Below, piece after piece: positions 33,224 through 41,588 of a DNA stretch of 64,000 bases; within the stretch, counting starts at the first letter, position 1, and every line of letters starts with the position of its first letter. The notes beneath the pieces are model-generated. The model saw only the letters and a program-made list of their open reading frames with translations. It made no database searches and had not been told where the DNA came from. The stretch covers positions 124,001 through 188,000 of the forward strand of contig PSLF01000002.1 in assembly GCA_040289475.1 (NCBI GenBank), in the 5' to 3' direction. This DNA comes from Acidimicrobiia bacterium. GTDB taxonomy: Bacteria > Actinomycetota > Acidimicrobiia > ATN3 > PSLF01. The position numbers were made by a program, and so were the translations under genes.

Positions 33224-34486
33224 ATGAGTGACAATGCAGACAGCGTTATTGCTGAAGCTCTCCAAGTTTCGCAGCAAGGGCCTGGCGCAATTTCGTTCGA
33301 ACTCAACGACGAGCAGAAGCAGCTACGTGACTGGGTTCACGAATTCGCAGAGAAAGAAGTCCGCCCTGTGGCGCAAGAATGGGACGAGCGCGAAGAGACA
33401 CCTTGGCCGGTAATCGAGAAGGCAGCGGAAATAGGGCTTTACTCGTACGAATTCGTGGTCCGCGCCTTCGCGGATCCTACGGGACTCACATTGCCGGTAG
33501 TGTCTGAGGAATTGTTTTGGGGGTGCGCTGGGATAGGTTTATCTATCTTTGGTACCCAGCTGGCTGTGGCTGGTATCTACGCAAACGGGACCCCCGAACA
33601 GATTGTTAAGTGGGTGCCTGCCTGCTACGGTCAGCCAGGAGACGTGAAGCTGGGGGCATGGTGCATGACCGAACCAAACGCTGGCTCCGATGTCGCCTCG
33701 CTTCGCACCACCGCCAGAAAAGAGGGCAACGAGTGGATCATAAATGGCCAGAAGATTTTTATAACGAACGGTGGGATAGCCGATGTCCATGTTGTGGTCG
33801 CTACAGTCGAGCCAGAGCTAAAGCACAGGGGTCAGGCCACATTTATTGTGGAAAAGGGAACCCCCGGTCTGTCGCAAGGAAAAAAAGAAAAAAAGATGGG
33901 AATTCGGGCTAGCCACACGGCCGAGGTGATTTTTGATAACGTTCGGATTCCTGAAGAAAACCTGCTCGGTGGAGAAGACCGGCTCATGAAGCGATTGGAG
34001 AAAGCTAGGAAAGGAGAGCGGACTGGCGGATCCGGCATGCTCCAAACCCTCGAGATGAGTCGACCGATCATTGGGGCTCAGGCAATTGGTATTGCCCGTG
34101 CAGCTTACGAGTTCGCGCTTGAATATGCCAAGGAGCGAGAGCAGTTCGGGCGAAAGATCATCGAGAATCAGGCAATTGCCTTCAAGCTGGCTGACATGAA
34201 AACGGAAATCGATGCGGCTAGATTGCTGGTTTGGAGGGGGGCATGGCTCGGGAGAAACGGTAAGTATGAAAACGCCGAAGGTTCCATGGCCAAGCTAAAA
34301 GCGAGCGAGGTAGCAGTCAAGGTAACTGAAGAAGCTATTCAAATTCTTGGCGGGTATGGCTATATACGAGACTTCCCGGTAGAGAAGTGGCATCGCGACG
34401 CAAAGATATACACTATTTTCGAAGGCACTAGCGAAATTCAAAGGCTTGTGATCTCACGAGCGATCTCAGGGATGCATATAGAATAA
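33224..34486 (+). CDS. Acyl-CoA dehydrogenase
   Basis: FAD enzyme that oxidises acyl-CoA to the 2,3-enoyl-CoA. The 420-residue protein has the full family pattern: N-terminal helical domain (LNDEQKQLRDWVHEFAEKEV), the FAD loop WCMTEPNAGSDVASLRTTA and the ITNG segment, a middle beta domain, and the C-terminal helices (REQFGRKIIENQAIAFKLAD, YGYIRDFPVEKWHRDAK, FEGTSEIQRLVISR). Start ATG 33224 has GGGAGG upstream. A lysine-rich insertion (GKKEKKMGIRAS) leads the motif that precedes the nucleotide site. Substrate chain is not predictable; the nearby Liv-type transporter suggests branched or short-chain acids. Confidence 0.93.
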   Translation: MSDNADSVIAEALQVSQQGPGAISFELNDEQKQLRDWVHEFAEKEVRPVAQEWDEREETPWPVIEKAAEIGLYSYEFVVRAFADPTGLTLPVVSEELFWGCAGIGLSIFGTQLAVAGIYANGTPEQIVKWVPACYGQPGDVKLGAWCMTEPNAGSDVASLRTTARKEGNEWIINGQKIFITNGGIADVHVVVATVEPELKHRGQATFIVEKGTPGLSQGKKEKKMGIRASHTAEVIFDNVRIPEENLLGGEDRLMKRLEKARKGERTGGSGMLQTLEMSRPIIGAQAIGIARAAYEFALEYAKEREQFGRKIIENQAIAFKLADMKTEIDAARLLVWRGAWLGRNGKYENAEGSMAKLKASEVAVKVTEEAIQILGGYGYIRDFPVEKWHRDAKIYTIFEGTSEIQRLVISRAISGMHIE

Positions 34487-34488
34487 GA

Positions 34489-36588
34489 ATGCTGCGCCGA
34501 GTTTTAAAGGGGCTTGTTCTATTTACACTTCTTATTTCCTTAGTCCCTATCTCGGGTGCAGTACTGGCACAGGCCCCTAAGCTCGGCCCGTTCATTAGCT
34601 ATACCGCACCGTGGGATGCTAGGGGAAACATTGGCTTAGAGCCACTTGCTGTCAACTCCAAGATGCTGGCGCGGGATGGTACCCAAATTGCCATCCTACA
34701 TGCTGAAGAAAATCGTGAGCCGGTTGAACTAACCCGCGTCGCACCGATTATGGTGGGTGCGACTTTAGCGGCTGAGGACCGAAGGTTTTTTGAGCACTCT
34801 GGTATAGATTTAAAATCGTTGGCCCGGGCAATGATAGTTAACGTATCACGGGGCTCAGTTCAGCAAGGTGGCTCTACGATAACCCAGCAGGTAATTAAAA
34901 ACTCGCTTCTAAATCCGGAGCGCACTGTAGCAAGAAAACTCAAAGAAATATTTTTGGCTCAACAACTAGAGAATCAACTCCCTAAAGAAAAGATATTAGA
35001 ACGATATCTGAACAGCGTTTACTTCGGAAATGGCGCGTACGGGGTGGCCGCAGCAGCCTCTGCTTACTTCAACAAATCTCCCAAAGACCTGACGATTTCT
35101 GAGGCTGCAATGCTTGCTGGTTTGATAAGGTCCCCGCAGGGATACGATCCAATAACGAATCCATCACAGGCAAAGATCCGTCGCCGAGAAGTACTCTTGG
35201 AAATGGAGCGTCTCGGATACATATCCTCCGAAGAACGCCAATTTGCGGATGCTCAATCGTTACCGACTCGTCTATATATCAAGCCTCAAATCACTGAAGG
35301 TCCCGGTGACTACTTTGCTGAGTGGGTAAAGCAGATATTGTTGCGCGAGCCAATATTGGGGGATACTCCCAGCGAGCGGTATAACGCATTGTTCAAGGGA
35401 GGTCTCACCATCGAGACAACGTTGGATATGAGGCTTCAGACCGCTGCGGAAGATGCGATTGCCGCTCACGGGCCAAAGAGCCCGCAGTTTACTGCTGCGC
35501 TTGCGTCACTAGAGGTGGGAAGTGGGGCGGTCAGAGCTATTGCAGCAGGGAGAGATTTTCAGGAATACAAGTACAACCTTGCCACTCAGAGCGTGCGAAG
35601 CACTGGATCTTCGTTCAAAGTTTTTACTCTTGTAGCCGTGCTCAGTAAACGAATTCCACCGACCGAGACTGTCAACGGAAGCAGTCCTTGCAATCTAAAG
35701 ATTCCGGGCGGCGGTGTTTGGAAAGCTAAAAACTATGCTGGAGAGGGGGGAGGAGTGATGTCCATTCGGGAAGCGACTGCAAAATCAGTGAACTGCGCCT
35801 TTGCTCGGCTGATTTTGGATGTCGGTGTCGATGCCGTAGTAGATGCTGCGAAGAAAATGGGTTTACCGGGTGATATCAAGAGAGTTCCCTCCATTACTCT
35901 GGGGACGCAAGAAGAGGCCCCTGTCGACATGGCCGGCGCTTTCGCGACACTCCCAACTGGAGGAGTGCGATACAGGCCGTATTACATTCAGCGGATTCTT
36001 GGCCGTGACGGAAGAGTCATATACGAGGCCAATCCTAAAGGGGATCAGACGCTAGATCGATGCGTGGCGCTCACAGCGGTCGATGTTCTGAAGTCTGTGG
36101 TTACATCCGGTACTGGACGTAGGGCTGCTATAGGGCGTCAGCCCGTTGCGGGCAAGACGGGGACAGGTGAGCAGTACAGGGACGCGTGGTTCGTTGGATT
36201 CACTCCGTATTTATCCACCGGCGTTTGGGTTGGTTCGCCCGACGCGGAGCTCTCTATGTACAACGTAAACGGCTTTGCATCTGTCGCAGGTGGAACCATA
36301 CCAGCTGGAATTTTTTCTGCGTTTATGTCAATGGCTCATGAAGGCTTGGAGCCTAAGGACTTTGAAGCTCCGAATTGCCGAATTCAAGGAGGCAAGCTCG
36401 GGACGGAGGCTAAGGGGGGCACAGAAACTCCCAGCGGAGCTGGGGAGGGCGGAGGATTGAGCACGCCAGTGCCGACGCCACTCAGTCCAAGCCCTTCTGT
36501 TTCGACTGCTCCTTCTACGACACCGTCCTCGCCACCGTCCCCGAGCCCGATACCATCTGCAACTGGCCCCGCTCCATCACCTACTTAG
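34489..36588 (+). CDS. Class A penicillin-binding protein (transglycosylase-transpeptidase)
   Basis: A bifunctional cell-wall synthase: an N-terminal signal anchor (VLFTLLISLVPISGAVLA), a GT51 glycosyltransferase domain (AAEDRRFFEHSGID, GGSTITQQVIKN, KEIFLAQQLE, GNGAYGVAAAA) and a transpeptidase domain with SxxK (STGSSFKVFTL), SxN (KSVNCAF) and KTGT (AGKTGTGEQYRDAWFVGF). The last ~70 residues are a Gly then Pro/Ser/Thr-rich tail (PVPTPLSPSPS ...), as in actinobacterial PonA-type proteins. It starts 2 bases after the acyl-CoA dehydrogenase stop without a visible ribosome-binding site, yet the two are functionally unrelated. Confidence 0.95.
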   Translation: MLRRVLKGLVLFTLLISLVPISGAVLAQAPKLGPFISYTAPWDARGNIGLEPLAVNSKMLARDGTQIAILHAEENREPVELTRVAPIMVGATLAAEDRRFFEHSGIDLKSLARAMIVNVSRGSVQQGGSTITQQVIKNSLLNPERTVARKLKEIFLAQQLENQLPKEKILERYLNSVYFGNGAYGVAAAASAYFNKSPKDLTISEAAMLAGLIRSPQGYDPITNPSQAKIRRREVLLEMERLGYISSEERQFADAQSLPTRLYIKPQITEGPGDYFAEWVKQILLREPILGDTPSERYNALFKGGLTIETTLDMRLQTAAEDAIAAHGPKSPQFTAALASLEVGSGAVRAIAAGRDFQEYKYNLATQSVRSTGSSFKVFTLVAVLSKRIPPTETVNGSSPCNLKIPGGGVWKAKNYAGEGGGVMSIREATAKSVNCAFARLILDVGVDAVVDAAKKMGLPGDIKRVPSITLGTQEEAPVDMAGAFATLPTGGVRYRPYYIQRILGRDGRVIYEANPKGDQTLDRCVALTAVDVLKSVVTSGTGRRAAIGRQPVAGKTGTGEQYRDAWFVGFTPYLSTGVWVGSPDAELSMYNVNGFASVAGGTIPAGIFSAFMSMAHEGLEPKDFEAPNCRIQGGKLGTEAKGGTETPSGAGEGGGLSTPVPTPLSPSPSVSTAPSTTPSSPPSPSPIPSATGPAPSPT

Positions 36589-36635
36589 GGATGACTGGTG
36601 TGGCAGCAGGATCTAACTAAAAAGGTCGCATCGTA

Positions 36636-37361
36636 GTGGATGAGTCCACCGCGAACCGCCTTCTCGAATTGCAGCGAGTAGACGCGTTGATTGACTCTCT
36701 TGGTCTTAGACTCGAAAGGAGCTCCACTCTAGAGGAACTTAGGTGCCTCGAAAAGAGTGTGAAAAAGCTAGAGCAAGATTTCGCAGAGCACATGCGTGAG
36801 GTGTCGGAGCTCCAGCGATACGAGTCGAAACTCGACACAGAAATTGGCGTTATAGAACAGAAGGCTGAGGAAATAAAAGCTCAGCTTTTTGGGGGAGAGA
36901 TTCGGTCCAGTCGGGAACTGACGGCGCTCCAGCGCGAGCTAAAGAATCTCGAGGAGAAGAAAGCATCGCTAGAGGGGAAGCTTTTAGAGACATTGCTTCA
37001 GCTGGATGAGTTCAGATCTACTACGCCAGAGCTAGAAAAAGATCTACAGTTGGCTCGTGAGAAACTCCACGGTCTTCGTGATGCCTGGGAGAAGGAGTCA
37101 TCCAAGATCCAAGAAGAAATAGCCTCGCTTCAACGTCAAAGAGAGCTCATGGCATTGTCAATACCAATAACTGTGATCGAGTCCTACGAAAGACTGAGAG
37201 CTCATATGGGGGGCGTCGCTGTCGCTCGCGTCGACGGCATCAAGTGCACAGGGTGTAACGTCGACCTTTCCAAAGCCGCCCTGGAAGAGTTAGCAAAAGC
37301 TGAGGAGGAACTCCCTCGCTGCGAGAATTGTGGGCGCATAATTGTGACAGTGTCTCCATGA
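36636..37361 (+). CDS. Coiled-coil zinc-ribbon protein (CT398/Rv2229c-like)
   Basis: This 241-residue protein is almost entirely a heptad-patterned helical hairpin (ELQRVDALIDSLGLRLERSS through ~residue 190) ending in a zinc ribbon with two CxxC pairs (KCTGCNVDL and RCENCGRII). This is the plan of the CT398/CdsZ-like family, found next to RNase H genes in Actinobacteria (Rv2229c-Rv2228c). Its role is unclear; nucleic-acid or protein-complex scaffolding is proposed for relatives. Its stop overlaps the start of the RNase H-like gene (ATGATGA). Start GTG 36636 has AAAGG upstream at a long spacer. Confidence 0.85.
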   Translation: MDESTANRLLELQRVDALIDSLGLRLERSSTLEELRCLEKSVKKLEQDFAEHMREVSELQRYESKLDTEIGVIEQKAEEIKAQLFGGEIRSSRELTALQRELKNLEEKKASLEGKLLETLLQLDEFRSTTPELEKDLQLAREKLHGLRDAWEKESSKIQEEIASLQRQRELMALSIPITVIESYERLRAHMGGVAVARVDGIKCTGCNVDLSKAALEELAKAEEELPRCENCGRIIVTVSP

Positions 37362-37834
37362 TGACAGATACTGCCAAGAGTAACAAAGCCGAGGCGGTAC
37401 TTTACTGTGATGGGGGAGCGAGGGGTAATCCCGGTCCAGCAGCTGCTGCATTCGTACTGCGGGAGGGAAGTGGAGAAAATCCGGGAGCTGTGCTGGCAAG
37501 TGACGGCGTTTTTCTTGGCATAGCCACCAATAACGAGGCAGAGTATAGAGCGGTGGCCTTAGGACTAAAGTCCGCGTTGAAACAGGGCATTAGACGCCTC
37601 GAAATCAGGGTAGATTCAGAGCTGATCGCGCGGCAGCTAACAGGCCAATACCGTGTTAGAAATCCACGGTTGAAGGTCCTTTTCGATGAAACGAGCAATC
37701 TTCTCCAAGAGCTCTCCTGGTGGAAAGTAGTTCACGTCAGGAGGGACGCAAATCAGGAAGCAGATGCACTCGTCAATGCCGCAATAGATTCGGCAATAGT
37801 TCGCAAGAATATTGACCGTGAGTATGAATTTTGA
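37358..37834 (+). CDS. Ribonuclease HI-like protein
   Basis: About 158 residues with the RNase H fold: YCDGGARGNPGPAAAAF, TNNEAEYRAVALGLKSAL, VDSELIARQLTGQYRVRNP and ANQEADALVNAAI. The four acidic active-site residues (D, E, D, D) are all present. It should cleave the RNA strand of RNA-DNA hybrids using metal ions. It is the short, single-domain form; mycobacterial Rv2228c is fused to a CobC-like phosphatase, absent here. ATG 37358 overlaps the preceding stop, and ATG 37361 is an equal alternative. Confidence 0.9.
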   Translation: MMTDTAKSNKAEAVLYCDGGARGNPGPAAAAFVLREGSGENPGAVLASDGVFLGIATNNEAEYRAVALGLKSALKQGIRRLEIRVDSELIARQLTGQYRVRNPRLKVLFDETSNLLQELSWWKVVHVRRDANQEADALVNAAIDSAIVRKNIDREYEF

Positions 37835-37922
37835 TATAAGATGCCAATATAAGGGTTAGGGATCGACTGACAGTATCAGTACTTCCGCAGCGTTCCCGTC
37901 CCAATCAGGAAGGAGCTATTCA

Positions 37923-38324
37923 ATGCCTAGAAGGAAACTGACGGACAAGGAAAAAGCCGCGATAAAAAAGGGTCGCGAGGAGACTGAGGCGGTGAAAGCA
38001 TACTTGGATTCTTTAGGGACGCGCCAGGGAAGAAGGGTAGACCCGAAGGCGTTGGAGCGAAAGCTGGCAAAAGCAAAGCAAGAGCTTAGCGCTGCACGGA
38101 ATTCTTTACGGAGGGTGGAGCTGACGGAAAAAGTTCTACAGCTCGAGAAGGCCGTACAGGAAGCTCGGAAGTCCGGTGGCGACGGCGAAGATTTTGAAAA
38201 GAAATTCATTCAATATGCCGCTTCGTTCGCAAAGCGAAAGGGGATTTCCTACAAGGCTTTTCGGCAAATGGGCGTTCCTCCGTCTGTTTTAGCGAAAGCG
38301 GGAATCAAAAGAACACGGGGCTAG
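37923..38324 (+). CDS. Unknown basic helical protein (133 residues)
   Basis: Start ATG 37923 lies behind AAGGAGC. The protein is highly basic and helical (LTDKEKAAIKKGREETEAV, ALERKLAKAKQELSAARNSL) and ends in FEKKFIQYAASFAKRKGISY followed by KAFRQMGVPPSVLAKAGI. The C-terminal part looks like a small conserved helical domain found in other actinobacterial proteins with charged coils; I do not know its function. Nucleic-acid binding is plausible from the charge. A GC-rich hairpin follows at 38391. Confidence 0.72.
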   Translation: MPRRKLTDKEKAAIKKGREETEAVKAYLDSLGTRQGRRVDPKALERKLAKAKQELSAARNSLRRVELTEKVLQLEKAVQEARKSGGDGEDFEKKFIQYAASFAKRKGISYKAFRQMGVPPSVLAKAGIKRTRG

Positions 38325-38390
38325 GCCTCTTTGTTGTCACGTTTGCGTGCTGTTTATTATTCTCAGCGCGCGGCAGAGAGCAATCCGGTT

Positions 38391-38418
38391 GCGCAGCCTA
38401 CTGCGCTACGGTGTTTTT
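38391..38418 (+). terminator. Terminator-like hairpin between convergent genes
   Basis: GCGCAG (38391-38396) pairs with CTGCGC (38401-38406) around loop CCTA, followed by TACGGTGTTTTT. It fits the end of the basic helical protein gene and faces the end of the terC-like gene. Confidence 0.5.
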
Positions 38419-38445
38419 AGGGCAAGAGTCTTGTGGTCTAGCCTT

Positions 38446-39390
38446 TTAGCCTTCGGTGGCACTCTCAACAGAGCCCCGTTCTTTGTCTGGAATCACTAGG
38501 GAAAGCAAGATGCCGAGGGCTATTGAAACTCCCACAACGCCGAGGGACACCTGGGCTGGTATTGTCACTTGTGCATGTAAGAGCATTTTTATCCCCACCC
38601 AGACCAGTATCCCGGCGATGGCGTAGTTCAGATACCGGAAGCGCTCAACGATCTCTCCCAAGAAAAAATACAAGGCTCTCAAGCCGAGGATCGCAAACAA
38701 ATTCGATGAGTACACAATGAAGGTATTGCGGGTTATAGCCAGGATAGCGGGAACGGAGTCTATTGCGAAGATGATATCCGATGTCTCAATGGTGATAACT
38801 GCAAGTAGCAGGGGAGTTGCAACTAGGCGCCTATTTTCTCGATATACGAGCCTCTGGTCTTTTAGGTAACTAGTAACTGGAACAATTCGTTTGGCGATTC
38901 GCACGACCAGATTTTTCTCTGGGTGAATCTCTTCGTCGTGCTTTTTGAGCAGTCTAGCCGCCGTCACCAGCAAGATTACTCCAAAAACGTACACCATCCA
39001 GTCGAGCCTCTGTAGCAGGTACGAGCCCGCAAAAATAAAAATTGCTCGAAACACAACGGCCCCAAGAATCCCGATGAAAAGCAGACGGCTCTGGAACTTT
39101 CTCTCGACGGAGAAGTAGCGAAATATGGCTAGAAAAACGAAAAGGTTGTCGACACTGAGGGATTTCTCGATTAGAAAGCCAGTGAAGTACTCGAGTGCGC
39201 CTTGACGCCCGAAGTGGTAGTAAACATATATTCCGAAGGCGAGACCCGCGCCCACCCACAATGCGCTTTGTCGAGCCGCGCTGCCCAAAGAAGTTTCTCC
39301 ATGGTGTCGCCTTAGCGAAATAAGGTCAGCGGTTAACAAAGCTATCGCCAACCCGGCAAATACGGCCCACGCTTGCACGTCACCGTTCAT
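38446..39390 (-). CDS. TerC-family integral membrane protein (Alx/YkoY type)
   Basis: A 314-residue protein with about nine membrane helices. Family marks include ALEYFTGFLIEKSLSVDNLF (the conserved Asp-Asn in a helix) and IETSDIIFAIDSVPAILAIT, whose acidic residues within the membrane are thought to bind metal. TerC/Alx proteins are linked to manganese export and metal loading of secreted proteins; tellurite resistance is the historical name. The start ATG 39390 has GGAAGAATC upstream. I looked for a Mn riboswitch upstream and saw none. It stands between the basic helical gene and rnpB. Confidence 0.93.
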   Translation of the reverse strand: MNGDVQAWAVFAGLAIALLTADLISLRRHHGETSLGSAARQSALWVGAGLAFGIYVYYHFGRQGALEYFTGFLIEKSLSVDNLFVFLAIFRYFSVERKFQSRLLFIGILGAVVFRAIFIFAGSYLLQRLDWMVYVFGVILLVTAARLLKKHDEEIHPEKNLVVRIAKRIVPVTSYLKDQRLVYRENRRLVATPLLLAVITIETSDIIFAIDSVPAILAITRNTFIVYSSNLFAILGLRALYFFLGEIVERFRYLNYAIAGILVWVGIKMLLHAQVTIPAQVSLGVVGVSIALGILLSLVIPDKERGSVESATEG

Positions 39391-39526
39391 AAAGATTCTT
39401 CCGACTCTTGTCTGCTACGAAACAGCTATCAAGCGGCAATAAGAGTTGTAACAGTGTCGCGTACTTGGTAGTGGTGACTTGAGAATACGTATCGCTCATT
39501 ACAGAACGTTAGCGAACGAAGAAAGG

Positions 39527-39946
39527 GGAGCGAGTGGACCGGTAAGCGGGATTCTGTATCCGCAGCGAATGCTCCCAGAAATAAGGGACACGTCGCTTTG
39601 CGGCGGCGACAATCTCTCTGGGATGCCGGTTTCCCGACACCTCTTGCAGCCTACCCGGAAAGGTGGTCTTATAGACCGTCGGACGGGCCACCCTCTGACC
39701 TTTCCTGCTTGGCCTTGCTGCCGGCGGGGCTTGCCTGGCCGGCTCGGTCACCCGAGCCGCCGGTGGGCTCTTACCCCACCGTTTCACCCTTGCTCGAGCC
39801 CCTGGAAACCAGGAGTCGGGCGGTCTGATTTCTGTGGCGCTTTCCTCGGGTCGCCCCGACTGGGTGTTACCCAGCGCCGTACCCTGAGCAGTCCCGACTT
39901 TCCTCGACGCCTTCTCGGCGCCGCTGCCGCCTGGCCCACTCGCTCC
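39527..39946 (-). ncRNA. rnpB: RNase P RNA (type A)
   Basis: On the minus strand the RNA begins GGAGCGAGTGGGCCAG (39946) and ends CCACTCGCTCC (39527), which pair as helix P1. Conserved segments are GAGGAAAGTCGGGACT (CR I) near the start, AGGGTGAAACGG-like sequence and TACAGAATCCCGCTTACCGG near the end (CR V, with the P4 pairing). The length of about 420 bases is normal for actinobacterial type A. This RNA is the catalytic part of tRNA 5' processing. Open reading frames across it are shadows. Confidence 0.95.
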
Positions 39947-39991
39947 GTTTTCAATGTGCCACTTCTTTACAAGCAGAGTATGTACCATTAA

Positions 39992-41509
39992 CTATCCCGG
40001 TTCTGCTGAAACGTCCTTAGATGGTGATTTGCGGTAGAGCCTCATAAAGAGGCTCGACGCTGAGCGAGATCGCTCCGTCACTACCTTTCCTATCCAGGTG
40101 CCGAGAGCTGCTGTGGCCAGCACGGGAAGCCCCACGAACACCACTACGAGTGGTAAAGCAGCAGGCTGAGCACCTTGGAACACCAACCAGTACGAGGCCA
40201 CGAGCACCGCCGATAATGCGAGAGCGTGGGATGCGTACCTACGACGTGCCAGAACTCCAGCAACTATCCCTCCCGTCAAAACACCGAGCAAGTTTGCCGA
40301 GATCAGGGATGCTGTAAGAAACGACGAAAGGGTCTTAGGCCCAGTAAAAGCCACGATTCCCGGGGATATTTCCGAAAGAAAAGTAGGTGACGACGACGTC
40401 GCCACGAAGCCTACGGGCTGGGCCGTCGGGGTGGAGGTCTCGGTTGAAGCCGGTAGAGCAAATGTAGCTATCCCTCCGGGTCGATCGGTCCCTGCTGCGA
40501 ATCGCCCGTGACCGACGCATGCGAGCGCCCGCGGTTTCCCTGACGAAGTGACAAAAGCGGCGTTCTCAGGTTTCGCAGGGTTTATTACCGCTATTCGGGA
40601 TGCGTCCGCATCGGCAGCAATAAGCCAACCTTCGCATTCCTCCAGCTTTTCGGGAACAAAAGGAATATTTAGGGATTCCCTTTTGGTCGCCGTAAAAACG
40701 TCGACGATCTCGAGTTGCCGCTGGTTTTCGCGCGCGACGAACAGCCATCCGCCGAAAAAGGCGAGGCTTCTGGGCCGTTCACCTACGGACACCTCCTTTG
40801 TCGAGTAGGACACAAGGTCAATGAGAGTTATCGACCCGCTTTCGAAATTGGCAACGGCTGCGATCCGGTAATCGTCGGAGAATCTCACGGCCACAGGACG
40901 CCTACCTGCAGATACAGATCGGGTGACCTCTAATTGCAAAAGGTCCAATAACCAAATGTCGGAGGATGTGTTGTCGACAATTGCGGCGATACCCAAGGAA
41001 GGAGATGTCGATAAAACGACCGGGCCGGCATCTATGGGGATGTCTTTTCGCAGGACGAAGGAGAGAGAAGTAGCTTTACGCGGTGTGTTATCAGGGGAGT
41101 TTTCAGTGAGGTCAGGAGAATAGGAAATGGTGTCGAAGACACGAATGATGCGATTCGATGGAATTGCAACGAGCACTTGACCGGCCGACAACCCCTGGGC
41201 GAGGCCTGCAGAGAAGGGTGGGAGTTGAACCTTTGCTACTTCGAACCCGTCGTCAGTTACTGCCGTATCTACCGCTGCCAGCTCCGAGCGCGTGAGCCTC
41301 GGCCCTACCAAATAAGACGGGATCAGTACGAGGATTAGTGCTGTTGCAGCGCCAATGAAAACTGCCCGCCATACTAGCGGCTGAGACTCCGATTCACCGT
41401 GTTCGATATCTTGAGATTCGGCGTCCCGGCGGTCTTGCGGGCTCGCCACTTGCTCGTAATCGAGCGACGCAGGCGTCTTTTTGACACGTTTTTTTTTAGG
41501 AGCATTCAT
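39992..41509 (-). CDS. Membrane protein with YVTN-type beta-propeller
   Basis: A 505-residue protein with a basic cytosolic N-terminus, one membrane helix (VWRAVFIGAATALILVLIPSYL), an extracytoplasmic beta-propeller of YVTN/Lactonase style (NRIIRVFDTISY, SDIWLLDLLQLEV, DDYRIAAVANFESGSITLID, GWLFVARENQRQLEIVDV) and at least three further helices near the C-terminus (LISANLLGVLTGGIVAGVLA, HALALSAVLVASYWLVF, ALPLVVVFVGLPVLATAAL). The role is unknown. The promoter region must lie between it and glpD, which is transcribed in the same direction. Confidence 0.78.
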   Translation of the reverse strand: MNAPKKKRVKKTPASLDYEQVASPQDRRDAESQDIEHGESESQPLVWRAVFIGAATALILVLIPSYLVGPRLTRSELAAVDTAVTDDGFEVAKVQLPPFSAGLAQGLSAGQVLVAIPSNRIIRVFDTISYSPDLTENSPDNTPRKATSLSFVLRKDIPIDAGPVVLSTSPSLGIAAIVDNTSSDIWLLDLLQLEVTRSVSAGRRPVAVRFSDDYRIAAVANFESGSITLIDLVSYSTKEVSVGERPRSLAFFGGWLFVARENQRQLEIVDVFTATKRESLNIPFVPEKLEECEGWLIAADADASRIAVINPAKPENAAFVTSSGKPRALACVGHGRFAAGTDRPGGIATFALPASTETSTPTAQPVGFVATSSSPTFLSEISPGIVAFTGPKTLSSFLTASLISANLLGVLTGGIVAGVLARRRYASHALALSAVLVASYWLVFQGAQPAALPLVVVFVGLPVLATAALGTWIGKVVTERSRSASSLFMRLYRKSPSKDVSAEPG

Positions 41510-41588
41510 CTCGTGATAGTGGGTCTAGTTTTCATCCGCTGGAATCTCGGTTGTGTTGACAGCTTTGAACGGTCAGCTCCGAAACTTT

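Noticed and set aside
32659-33277. Two frames (plus 32659-32856, minus 32981-33277) in the long intergenic region
   Set aside because: Cys/Pro/Leu-rich random-looking products without ribosome-binding sites; the second overlaps the acyl-CoA dehydrogenase start.
39391-39526. Manganese (yybP-ykoY) riboswitch upstream of the TerC-type gene
   Set aside because: No matching conserved loops could be found in the short upstream region.
39479-39991. Open frames of 160-170 codons on both strands
   Set aside because: They lie across the RNase P RNA, whose conserved helices explain the sequence.
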